A stretch of 6,383 nt of DNA from CAZABG01 sp964460985. Lineage in GTDB: Bacteria; Chlamydiota; Chlamydiia; Chlamydiales; Parachlamydiaceae. Positions 1 through 5,941 of the stretch are shown piece after piece (the first letter of the stretch is position 1; each line of letters begins with the position of its first letter). Below the pieces are notes generated by a model. That model was given only the letters and a program-made list of their open reading frames with translations. It had not been told where the DNA came from and ran no database searches. The position numbers and the translations under genes are program-made. The stretch is from assembly GCA_964460985.1 (NCBI GenBank), contig CAYWQX010000060.1, positions 1-6,383 of the forward strand, given 5' to 3'.

Positions 1-244
1 CGACCCTCTTGCCTAAATTGCGGATCTCCGCCACCGACCCCATGCTCGAAGCCGTCGACACAATCGATAAAAAGATAATCGGCAAACTGACCAGTTTAAG
101 GAGGCCAATAAAAATATCGGCGGTTCCTTCGGCAACCGTATACACCAGACTGCTATCGCTAAATCCGGCACCCACTCCGATAGCAATCGCTAGCGGAAGC
201 ATCATTTTTTGCAGGAGAGAAGAAGAGGGATGTTCTTTGCACAT
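1..244 (-). CDS. Dicarboxylate/amino acid:cation symporter (DAACS family), N-terminal part, runs off the left edge
   Basis: This minus-strand frame starts at ATG 244-242 and stays open for 81 codons to the window edge, so only the N-terminus is seen. A short polar start (MCKEHPSSS) is followed by a hydrophobic segment at about residues 15-28 and a second at about 43-65. Residues 45-60 contain FIGLLKLVSLPIIFLS, then SMGSVAEIRNLGKRV, which resembles the conserved second-helix region of GltP/DctA/GltT transporters (helix, K-hydrophobic-P, then a G-R turn). Family members are inner-membrane carriers that import glutamate, aspartate or C4-dicarboxylates with Na+ or H+. The substrate cannot be told from this fragment. 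No Shine-Dalgarno sequence precedes ATG 244. Methionines 14 and 15 (codons at 205 and 202) are alternative starts, also without a ribosome site. A good promoter lies only a few bases upstream of 244. Confidence 0.8.
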   Translation of the reverse strand, partial: MCKEHPSSSLLQKMMLPLAIAIGVGAGFSDSSLVYTVAEGTADIFIGLLKLVSLPIIFLSIVSTASSMGSVAEIRNLGKRV

Positions 245-269
245 AATGTTAAGTATTTTATCACAAAAA
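242..269 (-). repeat. Left copy of an inverted promoter/start repeat (partner at 387-413)
   Basis: The minus-strand sequence from a run of T's through TGTGATAAAATACTTA to ATTATG matches the plus-strand sequence at 387-413 at all but about three positions: one A/T change in the -10, one single-base indel and one C/T change. Both copies end in the start codon of the gene they precede. The copies are about 117 bp apart in inverted orientation. The match covers T-tract, extended -10, initiation region and ATG, which is longer than promoter consensus alone would explain. Confidence 0.65.
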
Positions 270-283
270 AAGGTTCATTTCAA
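255..283 (-). promoter_or_regulatory. Sigma-70-type promoter for the symporter gene
   Basis: Read on the minus strand, TTGAAA (278-283) is followed after exactly 17 bases by TAAAAT (255-260), and TGA sits directly upstream of the -10 as an extended -10 motif. Both hexamers match consensus at 5 of 6 positions. The expected transcription start is near 247-249, only about 3-6 bases before ATG 244. Either the message is practically leaderless, or translation starts further in, at methionine 14 or 15. The sequence from the T-run to the ATG is nearly repeated, in opposite orientation, at 387-413. Confidence 0.65.
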
Positions 284-386
284 CCCATTTGAAGAACCAG
301 TACGACATTGTAATAAAGGGATCAAAACTTTCGTACAATTTAATTCAATTATTAATTTTAAGTAAATTTTTAACCATTTATAGTTA

Positions 387-413
387 TTTTTGTGATATAA
401 TACTTATATTATG
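387..413 (+). repeat. Right copy of the inverted promoter/start repeat (partner at 242-269)
   Basis: This plus-strand copy reads T-run, TGTGATATAATACTTA, then ATTATG, where the final ATG is the start codon of the gene at 411. It mirrors the copy at 242-269, which precedes the divergent symporter gene. Upstream of the T-runs the two regions do not align, so the repeat is confined to the core promoter and start region. A common regulator or a local duplication are both possible explanations. Confidence 0.65.
393..401 (+). promoter_or_regulatory. Extended -10 promoter for the 411-1279 gene pair
   Basis: A perfect TATAAT lies at 396-401 with TGA immediately before it, giving a full TGnTATAAT extended -10. 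No good -35 hexamer is found at 16-18 bases (the 17-base position reads ACCATT), which fits an extended -10 promoter. The expected transcription start is around 407-409, two to four bases before ATG 411, so the transcript would have essentially no 5' leader. Confidence 0.65.
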
Positions 414-773
414 AATGTCACAAACTTAATTGAACGAAATGGACGAGTAAACCTCTCTTTTGAAGGCAACGAGTCCAAAGGGGTACGTATCCATAACTGC
501 TTAACCGCTCTTTTTGTTCGCCTTTTTGGAAGCGGGATTGTGTCTCATACAACTAAAGATGGAGCCCATTACTTCTTTAATCGCGGCAGTTTAATCACTT
601 TTCTCCAAAAAGCGGTTAAAAAAAATCACGATTATGACCCCAGCTACTCTATAGATCCAATCGAAGATTACTGTCCCGATGACTATCTAAGATTTATATT
701 CGATGAAGTCATTGAAAGAGCTAATAACATTTACGAAAAATATTTATTAAAAACTATTAAGGAGAATCAATGA
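411..773 (+). CDS. Small protein of unknown function, paralogue of the next gene (120 aa)
   Basis: I do not recognise this 120-residue protein. Its first 70 residues align with the product of the following gene: IERNG (8-11 region), LTALFVRLFGSGI (31-43), KDG (49-51) and NRGSLITF (57-64) have counterparts there. The C-terminal half is acidic around residues 80-105 and shows only faint similarity. There is no signal peptide or membrane helix; residues 30-43 look like an amphipathic helix. The start at 411 is supported by the alignment with the paralogue, which begins at nearly the same point. No Shine-Dalgarno sequence is possible given the promoter only a few bases upstream, so initiation is probably leaderless. 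The stop overlaps the next ATG by 4 bp. The DNA is visibly more AT-rich than the operon to the right. A role as a secreted effector or regulator would be a guess. Confidence 0.75.
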   Translation: MNVTNLIERNGRVNLSFEGNESKGVRIHNCLTALFVRLFGSGIVSHTTKDGAHYFFNRGSLITFLQKAVKKNHDYDPSYSIDPIEDYCPDDYLRFIFDEVIERANNIYEKYLLKTIKENQ

Positions 774-1279
774 CCCTTTCACTCAACATGGTCGAACGAA
801 ATGGGAAAATGTATCTTCCGTATGATTTACCTAACTTAAAAGATAGAGGAATCAATAAGCATAGCTGGCTGACCGCTTTTTTTGTGCGCTTATTTGGATC
901 GGGTATTATCGAACAGCAAAACAAAGACGGAGACTCTTTTTATTATAACAGAAAAAGCTTAGTTACATGGATAACGGACATTCAATCTAAAATTAATCCT
1001 GCATTGGTTGCCACTCCAAATATTACCACGAAATCCTCTGATGAAGAAATTCGCCAGCAATTTCATAATCTAACTCATTTCTTTTTCGTGCATCAATCAA
1101 GAGCTAAAGCTTTAGCAGAAAGAAAAGCTGAAGAAGAAAGAATTGCCGCTCTTTCTCCTGAAAAAAGAGAAGCTGAAGAAAAAGCCCACAAAGAAGCCGC
1201 TGAAAAGGCCGACTTAGAAGCACGAAAAGCGCTCGAAAAAGTTTTCGGAACAGGCCCTGTCCCTGGCTTTGTCGATTAA
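770..1279 (+). CDS. Small protein of unknown function with charged coiled-coil tail, paralogue of the previous gene (169 aa)
   Basis: This 169-residue protein is unrecognised. The N-terminal 75 residues repeat the pattern of the upstream gene: VERNG (8-12), WLTAFFVRLFGSGI (33-46), KDG (52-54) and NRKSLVTW (60-67). A middle part rich in aromatic residues (about 98-108, with HFFFVH) leads to a long Ala/Glu/Lys/Arg helix at about 110-158, probably a coiled coil, and a short Gly/Pro tail. No signal peptide or membrane helix is seen. Translation is well supported: AAGGAG at 759-764 lies five bases before ATG 770, and the start overlaps the previous stop as ATGA, so the two genes are co-translated. 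A strong terminator follows the stop by about 45 bases. The duplicated N-terminal region with different C-termini suggests a recognition or scaffold domain with variable partners (inference). Confidence 0.75.
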   Translation: MTLSLNMVERNGKMYLPYDLPNLKDRGINKHSWLTAFFVRLFGSGIIEQQNKDGDSFYYNRKSLVTWITDIQSKINPALVATPNITTKSSDEEIRQQFHNLTHFFFVHQSRAKALAERKAEEERIAALSPEKREAEEKAHKEAAEKADLEARKALEKVFGTGPVPGFVD

Positions 1280-1324
1280 ATTATTTGATTGCTGAAAAAG
1301 TTTGAATCTTTTCAGTTAGACTTT

Positions 1325-1356
1325 ATCCTGCCGCCGTAAACGGCAGGATTTTTTTT
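1325..1356 (+). terminator. Rho-independent terminator of the small-gene pair
   Basis: A 9-bp perfect stem (ATCCTGCCG at 1325-1333 with CGGCAGGAT at 1341-1349) encloses a 7-base loop and is followed by T's through 1356. It terminates the plus-strand transcript from 411. On the minus strand the stem is not followed by a T-run, although the convergent yggS stop codon (1355-1357) lies in the same T-tract, so it may act weakly on that side too. Confidence 0.88.
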
Positions 1357-1948
1357 ATGTAAATAATAGGGTTCCCACTCGGATCATAGTTGCCCCTTCC
1401 TCGATTGCGATGGGATAGTCGTGAGACATCCCCATTGAAAGCTCTTTTAGTTTGAGCTCTTCTTTAAGCTTATAAGCTTCTGAAAAAACTTTTCGTATGA
1501 GCGTGAAGTCATCAGTGTCGGGCGCCATCGTCATGAGGCCTTGGATGTCGATTCCTTTAAGAGCCTGGAGGCGGGGGAATTTTTCACGAAGGTCGGTAGG
1601 GGTAAAGCCATGTTTATGCTTGATATTGACTTGCAGAAGGATGGGTTGAGGATGGATAGCCGTTTGAGAGATTTTTTCGGCGAGCTCGAACGTGTCGACC
1701 GAGTGGATGAGAGAGAATTGACCGACCACTTTGTTAACTTTGTTTTTCTGGAGAGTGCCGATAAAGTGCCAGTCGATATCTTGAGGCGCCTCTTCCATTT
1801 TGGGCATTGCTTCTTGAACTTTATTTTCCCCAAATTGACGAGCCCCTTCGTTGTAGAGAAATTCGCACTCTTTCCAAGGGTGCTCTTTCGTCACGCAGAT
1901 GATTTTTACGGAAGGGTATTTTTGTTTGATTTCGAGATATTTACTCAT
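1355..1948 (-). CDS. yggS: YggS/PLPBP-family pyridoxal phosphate-binding protein (PLP homeostasis), compact form
   Basis: The 197-residue product has the TIM-barrel signatures of the YggS/PROSC (PLPBP) family: CVTK with the Schiff-base lysine at K21, FGENKVQEA (39-47), WHFIGTLQKNK (60-70), HSVD (82-85), GLMTMAP (137-143), LSMGMSHDY (170-178) and RVGTLLF (190-196). The phosphate-binding serine and glycine motifs and the lysine are intact. Family members bind PLP without known enzymatic activity and buffer vitamin B6 and amino/keto-acid pools in the cytoplasm. The protein is shorter than the usual 225-235 residues. The lysine sits at 21 rather than about 36, and the only start in the frame after the upstream stop is ATG 1948, so the N-terminal helix really is reduced. 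The family's usual VN-x(4-6)-KxGF loop is also shortened here (VNIKHKHGF). The start overlaps the preceding gene by 8 bp, making this the last gene of the flotillin operon. Confidence 0.92.
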   Translation of the reverse strand: MSKYLEIKQKYPSVKIICVTKEHPWKECEFLYNEGARQFGENKVQEAMPKMEEAPQDIDWHFIGTLQKNKVNKVVGQFSLIHSVDTFELAEKISQTAIHPQPILLQVNIKHKHGFTPTDLREKFPRLQALKGIDIQGLMTMAPDTDDFTLIRKVFSEAYKLKEELKLKELSMGMSHDYPIAIEEGATMIRVGTLLFT

Positions 1949-2357
1949 ACGCTTTTGGAGGCCCCAGCACCTCTTTCAGAATGACCATATCTTTCAAAGA
2001 GCGAGTATTATTGATGATTCTATCTACTTTAGAGGAAGATTCTTTAATTTGCGTTTCATAGACAGGCGCATCCCCTTGAGCCGGAACAAACGTTTCAAAA
2101 CGGGCAACCGTTGTGGCTGGAGGTTGAATTTTAGGAGGTTTGGGCGGTTTTTTCGCTTTAACAGGCTTTTCTATTTTTTGAGGAAGAGGCTTTAGCTCCT
2201 CTTCCTCAGGTTCGACGCCGATAGTTTTGAGAAACTCTTTGTACTCTTCTTCTTCCTGGTCAATTTGAGCTTGCGTTTTTCCTTTCACCCGTCTCAAAGA
2301 GAGGTAGAGAAAGAGAAGTAAGCTAAATATAAAACCAATTAAGTCGAGGAGATTCAT
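1941..2357 (-). CDS. Small single-pass membrane protein of unknown function, flotillin operon (138 aa)
   Basis: The 138-residue product has one N-terminal membrane segment (about residues 4-21, followed by LRRVKGK, which suggests a cytoplasmic body). Next come an acidic stretch (33-56), a Lys/Pro-rich linker (60-82, with PPKPPK) and a conserved-looking tail, SLKDMVILKEVLGPPKAYE (120-138). I remember similar tails (S-L-x-D-hydrophobic-ILxEILGPPKA) from planctomycete and chlamydial hypothetical proteins, but cannot confirm this here. The start codon overlaps the floA stop as ATGA, with AGGA about nine bases upstream. The position directly after floA suggests a partner or adaptor of the flotillin scaffold: anchor, flexible linker and short terminal motif would suit a tether. 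This is inference; no enzymatic motif is present. Confidence 0.82.
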   Translation of the reverse strand: MNLLDLIGFIFSLLLFLYLSLRRVKGKTQAQIDQEEEEYKEFLKTIGVEPEEEELKPLPQKIEKPVKAKKPPKPPKIQPPATTVARFETFVPAQGDAPVYETQIKESSSKVDRIINNTRSLKDMVILKEVLGPPKAYE

Positions 2358-3337
2358 TTTTTGTCATCCTTCTCGGAGATCGAGGCGCGCATTTTAGTAT
2401 CGGCTTCAATATTTTTTACTTTCAGATAGTCAAAGATGCCCATGTTACCCGATCTAAAGGCCTCCGCCATAGCTTGCGGCACCTGGCTTTGCGCTTCGAT
2501 GAGTTTGGCTTCCATATCTTTAACTTTAGCGATATTTTCCTGCTCCATCGCAACTGCCATCGCTCTTCTTTTTTCCGCTTCCGCTTGCGCAATACGCTTG
2601 TCGGATTCGGCTTTATCGGCTCTTAGACGAGCTCCGATATTTTCACCAAGATTCATCTCGACAATATCGATCGATAAAATCATAAAGGCGGTCGATGAAT
2701 CGAGCCCTTTTTCTAATACGAGTTTAGAAATTCTCTGCGGCGACTCGAGCACCTGCAAATGGTTTTCAGAGCCCCCGATCGCAGAGACAATCCCCTCCCC
2801 TACCCGTGCGATAATGGTGTCTTCGGTAGCCCCCCCGACTAGCTGAGCGATGTTCGTTCTAACCGTCACGCGGGCGCGAACATTAATTTGAATACCGTCT
2901 TTAGCAACCCCGGTGATATAGCCGCCATGCGATGGGCAGTCGATCACTTTAGGATTGACGGAAGTAGCGACCGCTTCACGGATATTACGACCGGCAAGAT
3001 CAATCGCAGTCGCCCGTCTCCAATCAAGGGGGATGTTCGCCTTATCCGCTGCAATCATCGCGGTTACGATTTCAGGAAAACGGCCCCCAGCTAAATAATG
3101 GGTCTCCAAGTCCTCTACCGTGATATGCTTTAAGCCGGCCTTATAAAGATTGATGCGCGCATTCACAATCACACGGGGCGGGATTTTTCGCATACTCATC
3201 CCGATGATATTAAAAAGCGGGATGCGAGTTCCCGACACAAAAGCCTGAAACCAAAGGCTTACATATTTACCTAAGATAATAGCTACGATGACGCCTAAGA
3301 TAGCGGCGACAATAATCAAAAAATAGGCCTCGTTCAT
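2354..3337 (-). CDS. floA: Flotillin-like protein FloA
   Basis: The 327-residue protein matches the FloA (YqfA, former UPF0365) family along its full length; Bacillus FloA is 331 residues. A hydrophobic membrane-inserting segment (about 5-30) is followed by the family core: NPRV-like PPRVIVNA (53-60), HYLAGGRFPEIV (80-91), AIDLAGRNIREAV (111-123), SVNPKVI (126-132), TVRTNIAQLVGGATEDTI (158-175), ARVGEGIVSAIG (177-188) and KGLDSSTAFMILSIDI (210-225). The Ala/Glu/Lys-rich flotillin helix spans about 240-292, and GNMGIFDYLKVKNIEADTKMR (297-317) is typical of the family. FloA proteins form mobile membrane assemblies that organise functional membrane microdomains and influence protein secretion and turnover. 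AAGGAG lies five bases before ATG 3337, which overlaps the stop of the short NfeD gene by 4 bp. The neighbouring NfeD genes are the standard genomic partners of FloA. Confidence 0.95.
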   Translation of the reverse strand: MNEAYFLIIVAAILGVIVAIILGKYVSLWFQAFVSGTRIPLFNIIGMSMRKIPPRVIVNARINLYKAGLKHITVEDLETHYLAGGRFPEIVTAMIAADKANIPLDWRRATAIDLAGRNIREAVATSVNPKVIDCPSHGGYITGVAKDGIQINVRARVTVRTNIAQLVGGATEDTIIARVGEGIVSAIGGSENHLQVLESPQRISKLVLEKGLDSSTAFMILSIDIVEMNLGENIGARLRADKAESDKRIAQAEAEKRRAMAVAMEQENIAKVKDMEAKLIEAQSQVPQAMAEAFRSGNMGIFDYLKVKNIEADTKMRASISEKDDKK

Positions 3338-3798
3338 TTTTTCTCCTTTTGCACGAGCAAAGAATCTCCTTCGCCGGCGATAACTTTCACTTTTTCACCT
3401 TTAGTAATATAACCTACTACCGATTGCGCTTGATGCTGAGTCCCGTCGACTAAAATGTAGCCGCCCGGTTTTAAATCGGTTAAGACAACGCCCGTTTTAC
3501 CGATCGCTGATTGATCAAACGTTGAGGCGATATACCCTTCCTGATCCCCTTTTAGATAGATGCTTGTTCCTGGACTTGCTCTTGGTATACGCCAGAGAGC
3601 GAAACGGATGAGGGCGTAAATCGCGATAAAGGAGCCCCCTAAAAAGAACAAGAACTCGGGAAGGGAGCCATTTTTTGCCATCACAATATAGCTTCCGATC
3701 ACAAAAATAGCTCCAAGGGTTCCCAGAATTGCGCCAGGTAAGTAAAACTCAAGAAATATAAGGATCAATCCAATGCCAAGCAGAATATAGGGATTCAT
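3334..3798 (-). CDS. Short NfeD-family membrane protein with OB-fold domain
   Basis: This is a 154-residue NfeD protein without a protease domain. Membrane segments lie at about residues 4-20, 22-40 and 48-68, with the family pattern LExxLPGxxLGxxGA around E17. The cytoplasmic C-terminal OB-fold lies at about 85-150 (GYIAS, GKTGVVLTDLKPGGYILVDG, GEKVKVI). It is clearly paralogous to the C-terminal half of the longer protein encoded just upstream, sharing the membrane pair and the G-x-(S/A)-L-T-x-L-x-P-x-G-x-I-x-V-x-G OB pattern. Short NfeD proteins are found next to SPFH/flotillin genes and are thought to bind or modulate the flotillin assembly through the OB-fold. ATGA overlaps occur at both ends, and an AAGAGG ribosome site lies five bases before the start, so it is translated together with its neighbours. 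Confidence 0.9.
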   Translation of the reverse strand: MNPYILLGIGLILIFLEFYLPGAILGTLGAIFVIGSYIVMAKNGSLPEFLFFLGGSFIAIYALIRFALWRIPRASPGTSIYLKGDQEGYIASTFDQSAIGKTGVVLTDLKPGGYILVDGTQHQAQSVVGYITKGEKVKVIAGEGDSLLVQKEKK

Positions 3799-5849
3799 TC
3801 TTTCCTCTTGTAATCGATGTTGACGACGACCACGCTTCCTTCTAACCGAAGCACCTCTACCGGTTCATCCTGCTCGATAAATTGGCCGGAGGAGACCGCT
3901 TCATAGACTTTTCCCTCAACTATAATTTTACCGGAGGGTCTTAACGGAGTTAAAGAGGTTCCACGAGTTCCGGGCTGCGGCAAATCTTTCGGATCTTCCG
4001 CTGCAATATAGCCTGTCTGCTCATACCCTTCGAGAACAAACCGTTTAAAGCCGCTAAATTTTGGCACGACATAACGGGCAAGAAGAGAGATGATCCCAAG
4101 CCCCACTACAAGAGTGGCCGCAAGCCATATCAGCCGGTTGAAAAAAGCTTCTCCTGCAGCATTGAGAGTTTGCGAATCAAATTCATAGCTAATACTCGAT
4201 AAGCCAGGCAGCATCAGCGCAAAAAGACCTCCCAGAAACATTAAAGCCCCTATAAATCCAAGAAGACCAAAGGAGGGAAGAACGAAGAGTTCTACTAGCA
4301 AAATGGCAAGTCCTAGAATCAAGAAAACAAGCTCAAGACTTCCCCCGATTTCCTGTTGAAAACTGGAAAGGATGATTAAACCAAGACAGATCGCTGCAAT
4401 CGTTCCAGGCAGTCCAAAGCCGGGAGTTGAGAGTTCCATATAAAACCCGATCATCAGCCCTAAGAAAAGAAGAGAAGAGACCGCGGGATTAGCCAGAAAA
4501 ACAAAGAATCTGGTTTTCCAATCCATTTCGTAAGGCTTAATCTCCACATTGGGAATGGAGGCTAAAAAGGGCTCATTAAATAAAAGGGATGGAGCCTGGG
4601 GATTGATTTTTGTGGGGCCTACTGCAAAATTGGCAACTCCATAATCGATCATTTCCTGCGCATTTAAGGTGAGCAGCTTTCCTTTCGGCGATATTACGAT
4701 ATCAGGGTCAGGTCCGCTTAAACGGACTTGATTTTCCTGATCAAGCTTGATGATTTTGCCATGCCTTTTGACAAGAATTATATCTTTATCGACCATAGCT
4801 TCTGCGACATAAGGATTTCTGCCAAAAAAAGAGGCTCGATTGGCAAAGTCGGTTCGTATCGCAGAATTCACTTTCTCGGAGGCCGACTCCATTTTACCCC
4901 CTTCACCCTGCAACACGGGCTCTGCCGCTCCCATGCTGCCATCTTTAACGGTTCCAATAAAACGGGAGGAATAGGCCAGCATGGCGCCTGCCGATATCGC
5001 CCAATTATTGATGTAGGCCACTACCGGAATTTTTTCTTGCACATCCATTTCTTTCAATGCATCTGAAATCTGCTGCGCCGCATAGACTTCCCCGCCCGGC
5101 GTATTTAACTCGAGGATGATGAAAATCGGACGATTTTTTTTATAAAATTCAAGCGCCTCTTTGACATAGATCCATGTCGCTTGACTAATCCCTGAGGTGC
5201 GATCATCAATTACGATTCGGCCCACCACATTCGACCCTTCGGGATTAAATTTAATAAACTGAGATAGTGGGTTTGTAGCGGGCTCAGCAGCGATTTCTTT
5301 GACATAAGGGGTCAAGTAATTTTCGCTTGCCTCCTCCACAAGACCGAGCTCTTTCAATTGAGGATAATTCAAGACAAGCGTTTGTCCCGGCAGCTTCCAG
5401 TCTCTAAAGTTGGGGCTCTCTTTTTCAATCATCGCAAGCGCGATCTCTTTTAACTGCGGTTTATTCTGTAAAAGGCTAGCCACCTGGTTAAAAAGAATAT
5501 TGGAGGGCAGCTCATTTTCAACCCCGAGTGTGATATCGCCCCAGCTGACAAAAGAGGTTGTAATAATTTTACTTGCTAGAAACGGAAGGATAGCCGTAGG
5601 ACCCAGCGCCGTCTCATTGATATAGACTGTTACAGGAATATTCTTTGTATACACTTTACGGGCAAAATCAAGGGTGCTTTTTAAATCGGCGGAGGTTGAT
5701 CTGATCGACAGGATCAAAGAGTCGCTCTGTTCAACGGTTTTTAGAGCCGAAGCATATTTCTCCGCATCAATATAACCATTCAGTTCAATGACTCCCGTCT
5801 CCGCATAAAGTCCTAATATGCAAAGAATGAAACAAAATAATTTAAGCAT
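3795..5849 (-). CDS. Long NfeD-family membrane serine protease with two ClpP-like domains (684 aa)
   Basis: A signal peptide (about 1-16, LYA before ET) exports the protease region. Residues 208-405 form the ClpP-like domain of the NfeD/PH1510 type: ELNTPGGEV (247-255) carries the oxyanion glycines, AISAGAM holds the nucleophile S286, and SEKVN provides the general base K326, 40 residues later as in that family. Residues 17-175 look like a second copy of the same fold that has lost these residues. Membrane helices lie at about 449-471, 477-497, 504-524, 526-548 and 571-592, with a repeated E-x-PG-G pattern at E472 and E520. An NfeD OB-fold closes the protein (605-680). Bacillus YqeZ is about 437 residues, so the extra N-terminal domain explains most of the excess. 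Such proteases cleave membrane proteins next to SPFH partners; here floA is two genes downstream. No Shine-Dalgarno sequence is seen before ATG 5849. Confidence 0.93.
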   Translation of the reverse strand: MLKLFCFILCILGLYAETGVIELNGYIDAEKYASALKTVEQSDSLILSIRSTSADLKSTLDFARKVYTKNIPVTVYINETALGPTAILPFLASKIITTSFVSWGDITLGVENELPSNILFNQVASLLQNKPQLKEIALAMIEKESPNFRDWKLPGQTLVLNYPQLKELGLVEEASENYLTPYVKEIAAEPATNPLSQFIKFNPEGSNVVGRIVIDDRTSGISQATWIYVKEALEFYKKNRPIFIILELNTPGGEVYAAQQISDALKEMDVQEKIPVVAYINNWAISAGAMLAYSSRFIGTVKDGSMGAAEPVLQGEGGKMESASEKVNSAIRTDFANRASFFGRNPYVAEAMVDKDIILVKRHGKIIKLDQENQVRLSGPDPDIVISPKGKLLTLNAQEMIDYGVANFAVGPTKINPQAPSLLFNEPFLASIPNVEIKPYEMDWKTRFFVFLANPAVSSLLFLGLMIGFYMELSTPGFGLPGTIAAICLGLIILSSFQQEIGGSLELVFLILGLAILLVELFVLPSFGLLGFIGALMFLGGLFALMLPGLSSISYEFDSQTLNAAGEAFFNRLIWLAATLVVGLGIISLLARYVVPKFSGFKRFVLEGYEQTGYIAAEDPKDLPQPGTRGTSLTPLRPSGKIIVEGKVYEAVSSGQFIEQDEPVEVLRLEGSVVVVNIDYKRKE

Positions 5850-5902
5850 AAATTTAATCTAGCAGAGACCTTTTATCCATAGTAGGCTTTTTTAAGTATC
5901 AG

Positions 5903-5933
5903 ATAATAAGAGAGATCTGAACAGACTTTGCAA
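5903..5933 (-). promoter_or_regulatory. Possible promoter of the NfeD-FloA-YggS operon
   Basis: On the minus strand TTGCAA (5928-5933) is followed by TATTAT (5903-5908) with a 19-base spacer, or by TTATTA with 18. The -10 matches 5 of 6 and the -35 matches 4 of 6 consensus bases, but the spacing is long. It would give a leader of about 45 bases. It is the best candidate in the 116-bp divergent region, though weak, and another sigma factor may be used instead. Confidence 0.25.
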
Positions 5934-5941
5934 TTATAACC

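Noticed and set aside
300..336. Inverted repeat GTACGA (300-305) / TCGTAC (331-336)
   Set aside because: The arms are only 6 bp with a 25-bp gap and neither extends in or out; expected by chance in a region of this size.
9..365. Open plus-strand frame of 118 codons at the left edge
   Set aside because: It lies opposite the symporter coding sequence, whose minus-strand translation has clear family motifs; the frame's tail runs through the AT-rich intergenic region and both promoters.
391..395. TGTGA resembling a CRP half-site in both promoter copies
   Set aside because: There is no matching TCACA half at the required spacing, and TGA is better explained as the extended -10 element.
1292..1315. 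Second hairpin CTGAAAA / TTTTCAG downstream of the small-gene pair
   Set aside because: The stem is weak and AT-rich with no T-run after it on either strand; the terminator at 1325-1356 explains the region.
1531..1833. Second minus-strand frame inside yggS
   Set aside because: It is a shifted frame within yggS; the YggS frame carries all family motifs.
1541..2195. Plus-strand frames opposite yggS and the small membrane protein
   Set aside because: They are antisense shadows of well-supported genes, with no ribosome site and no recognisable motifs.
2436..3094. Plus-strand frames opposite floA
   Set aside because: They are antisense to a full-length FloA; their cysteine- and serine-rich low-complexity composition is the complement of the Ala/Glu-rich helix.
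4728..5625. Plus-strand frames opposite the long NfeD gene
   Set aside because: They are shadows of the protease coding sequence, with no initiation signals.
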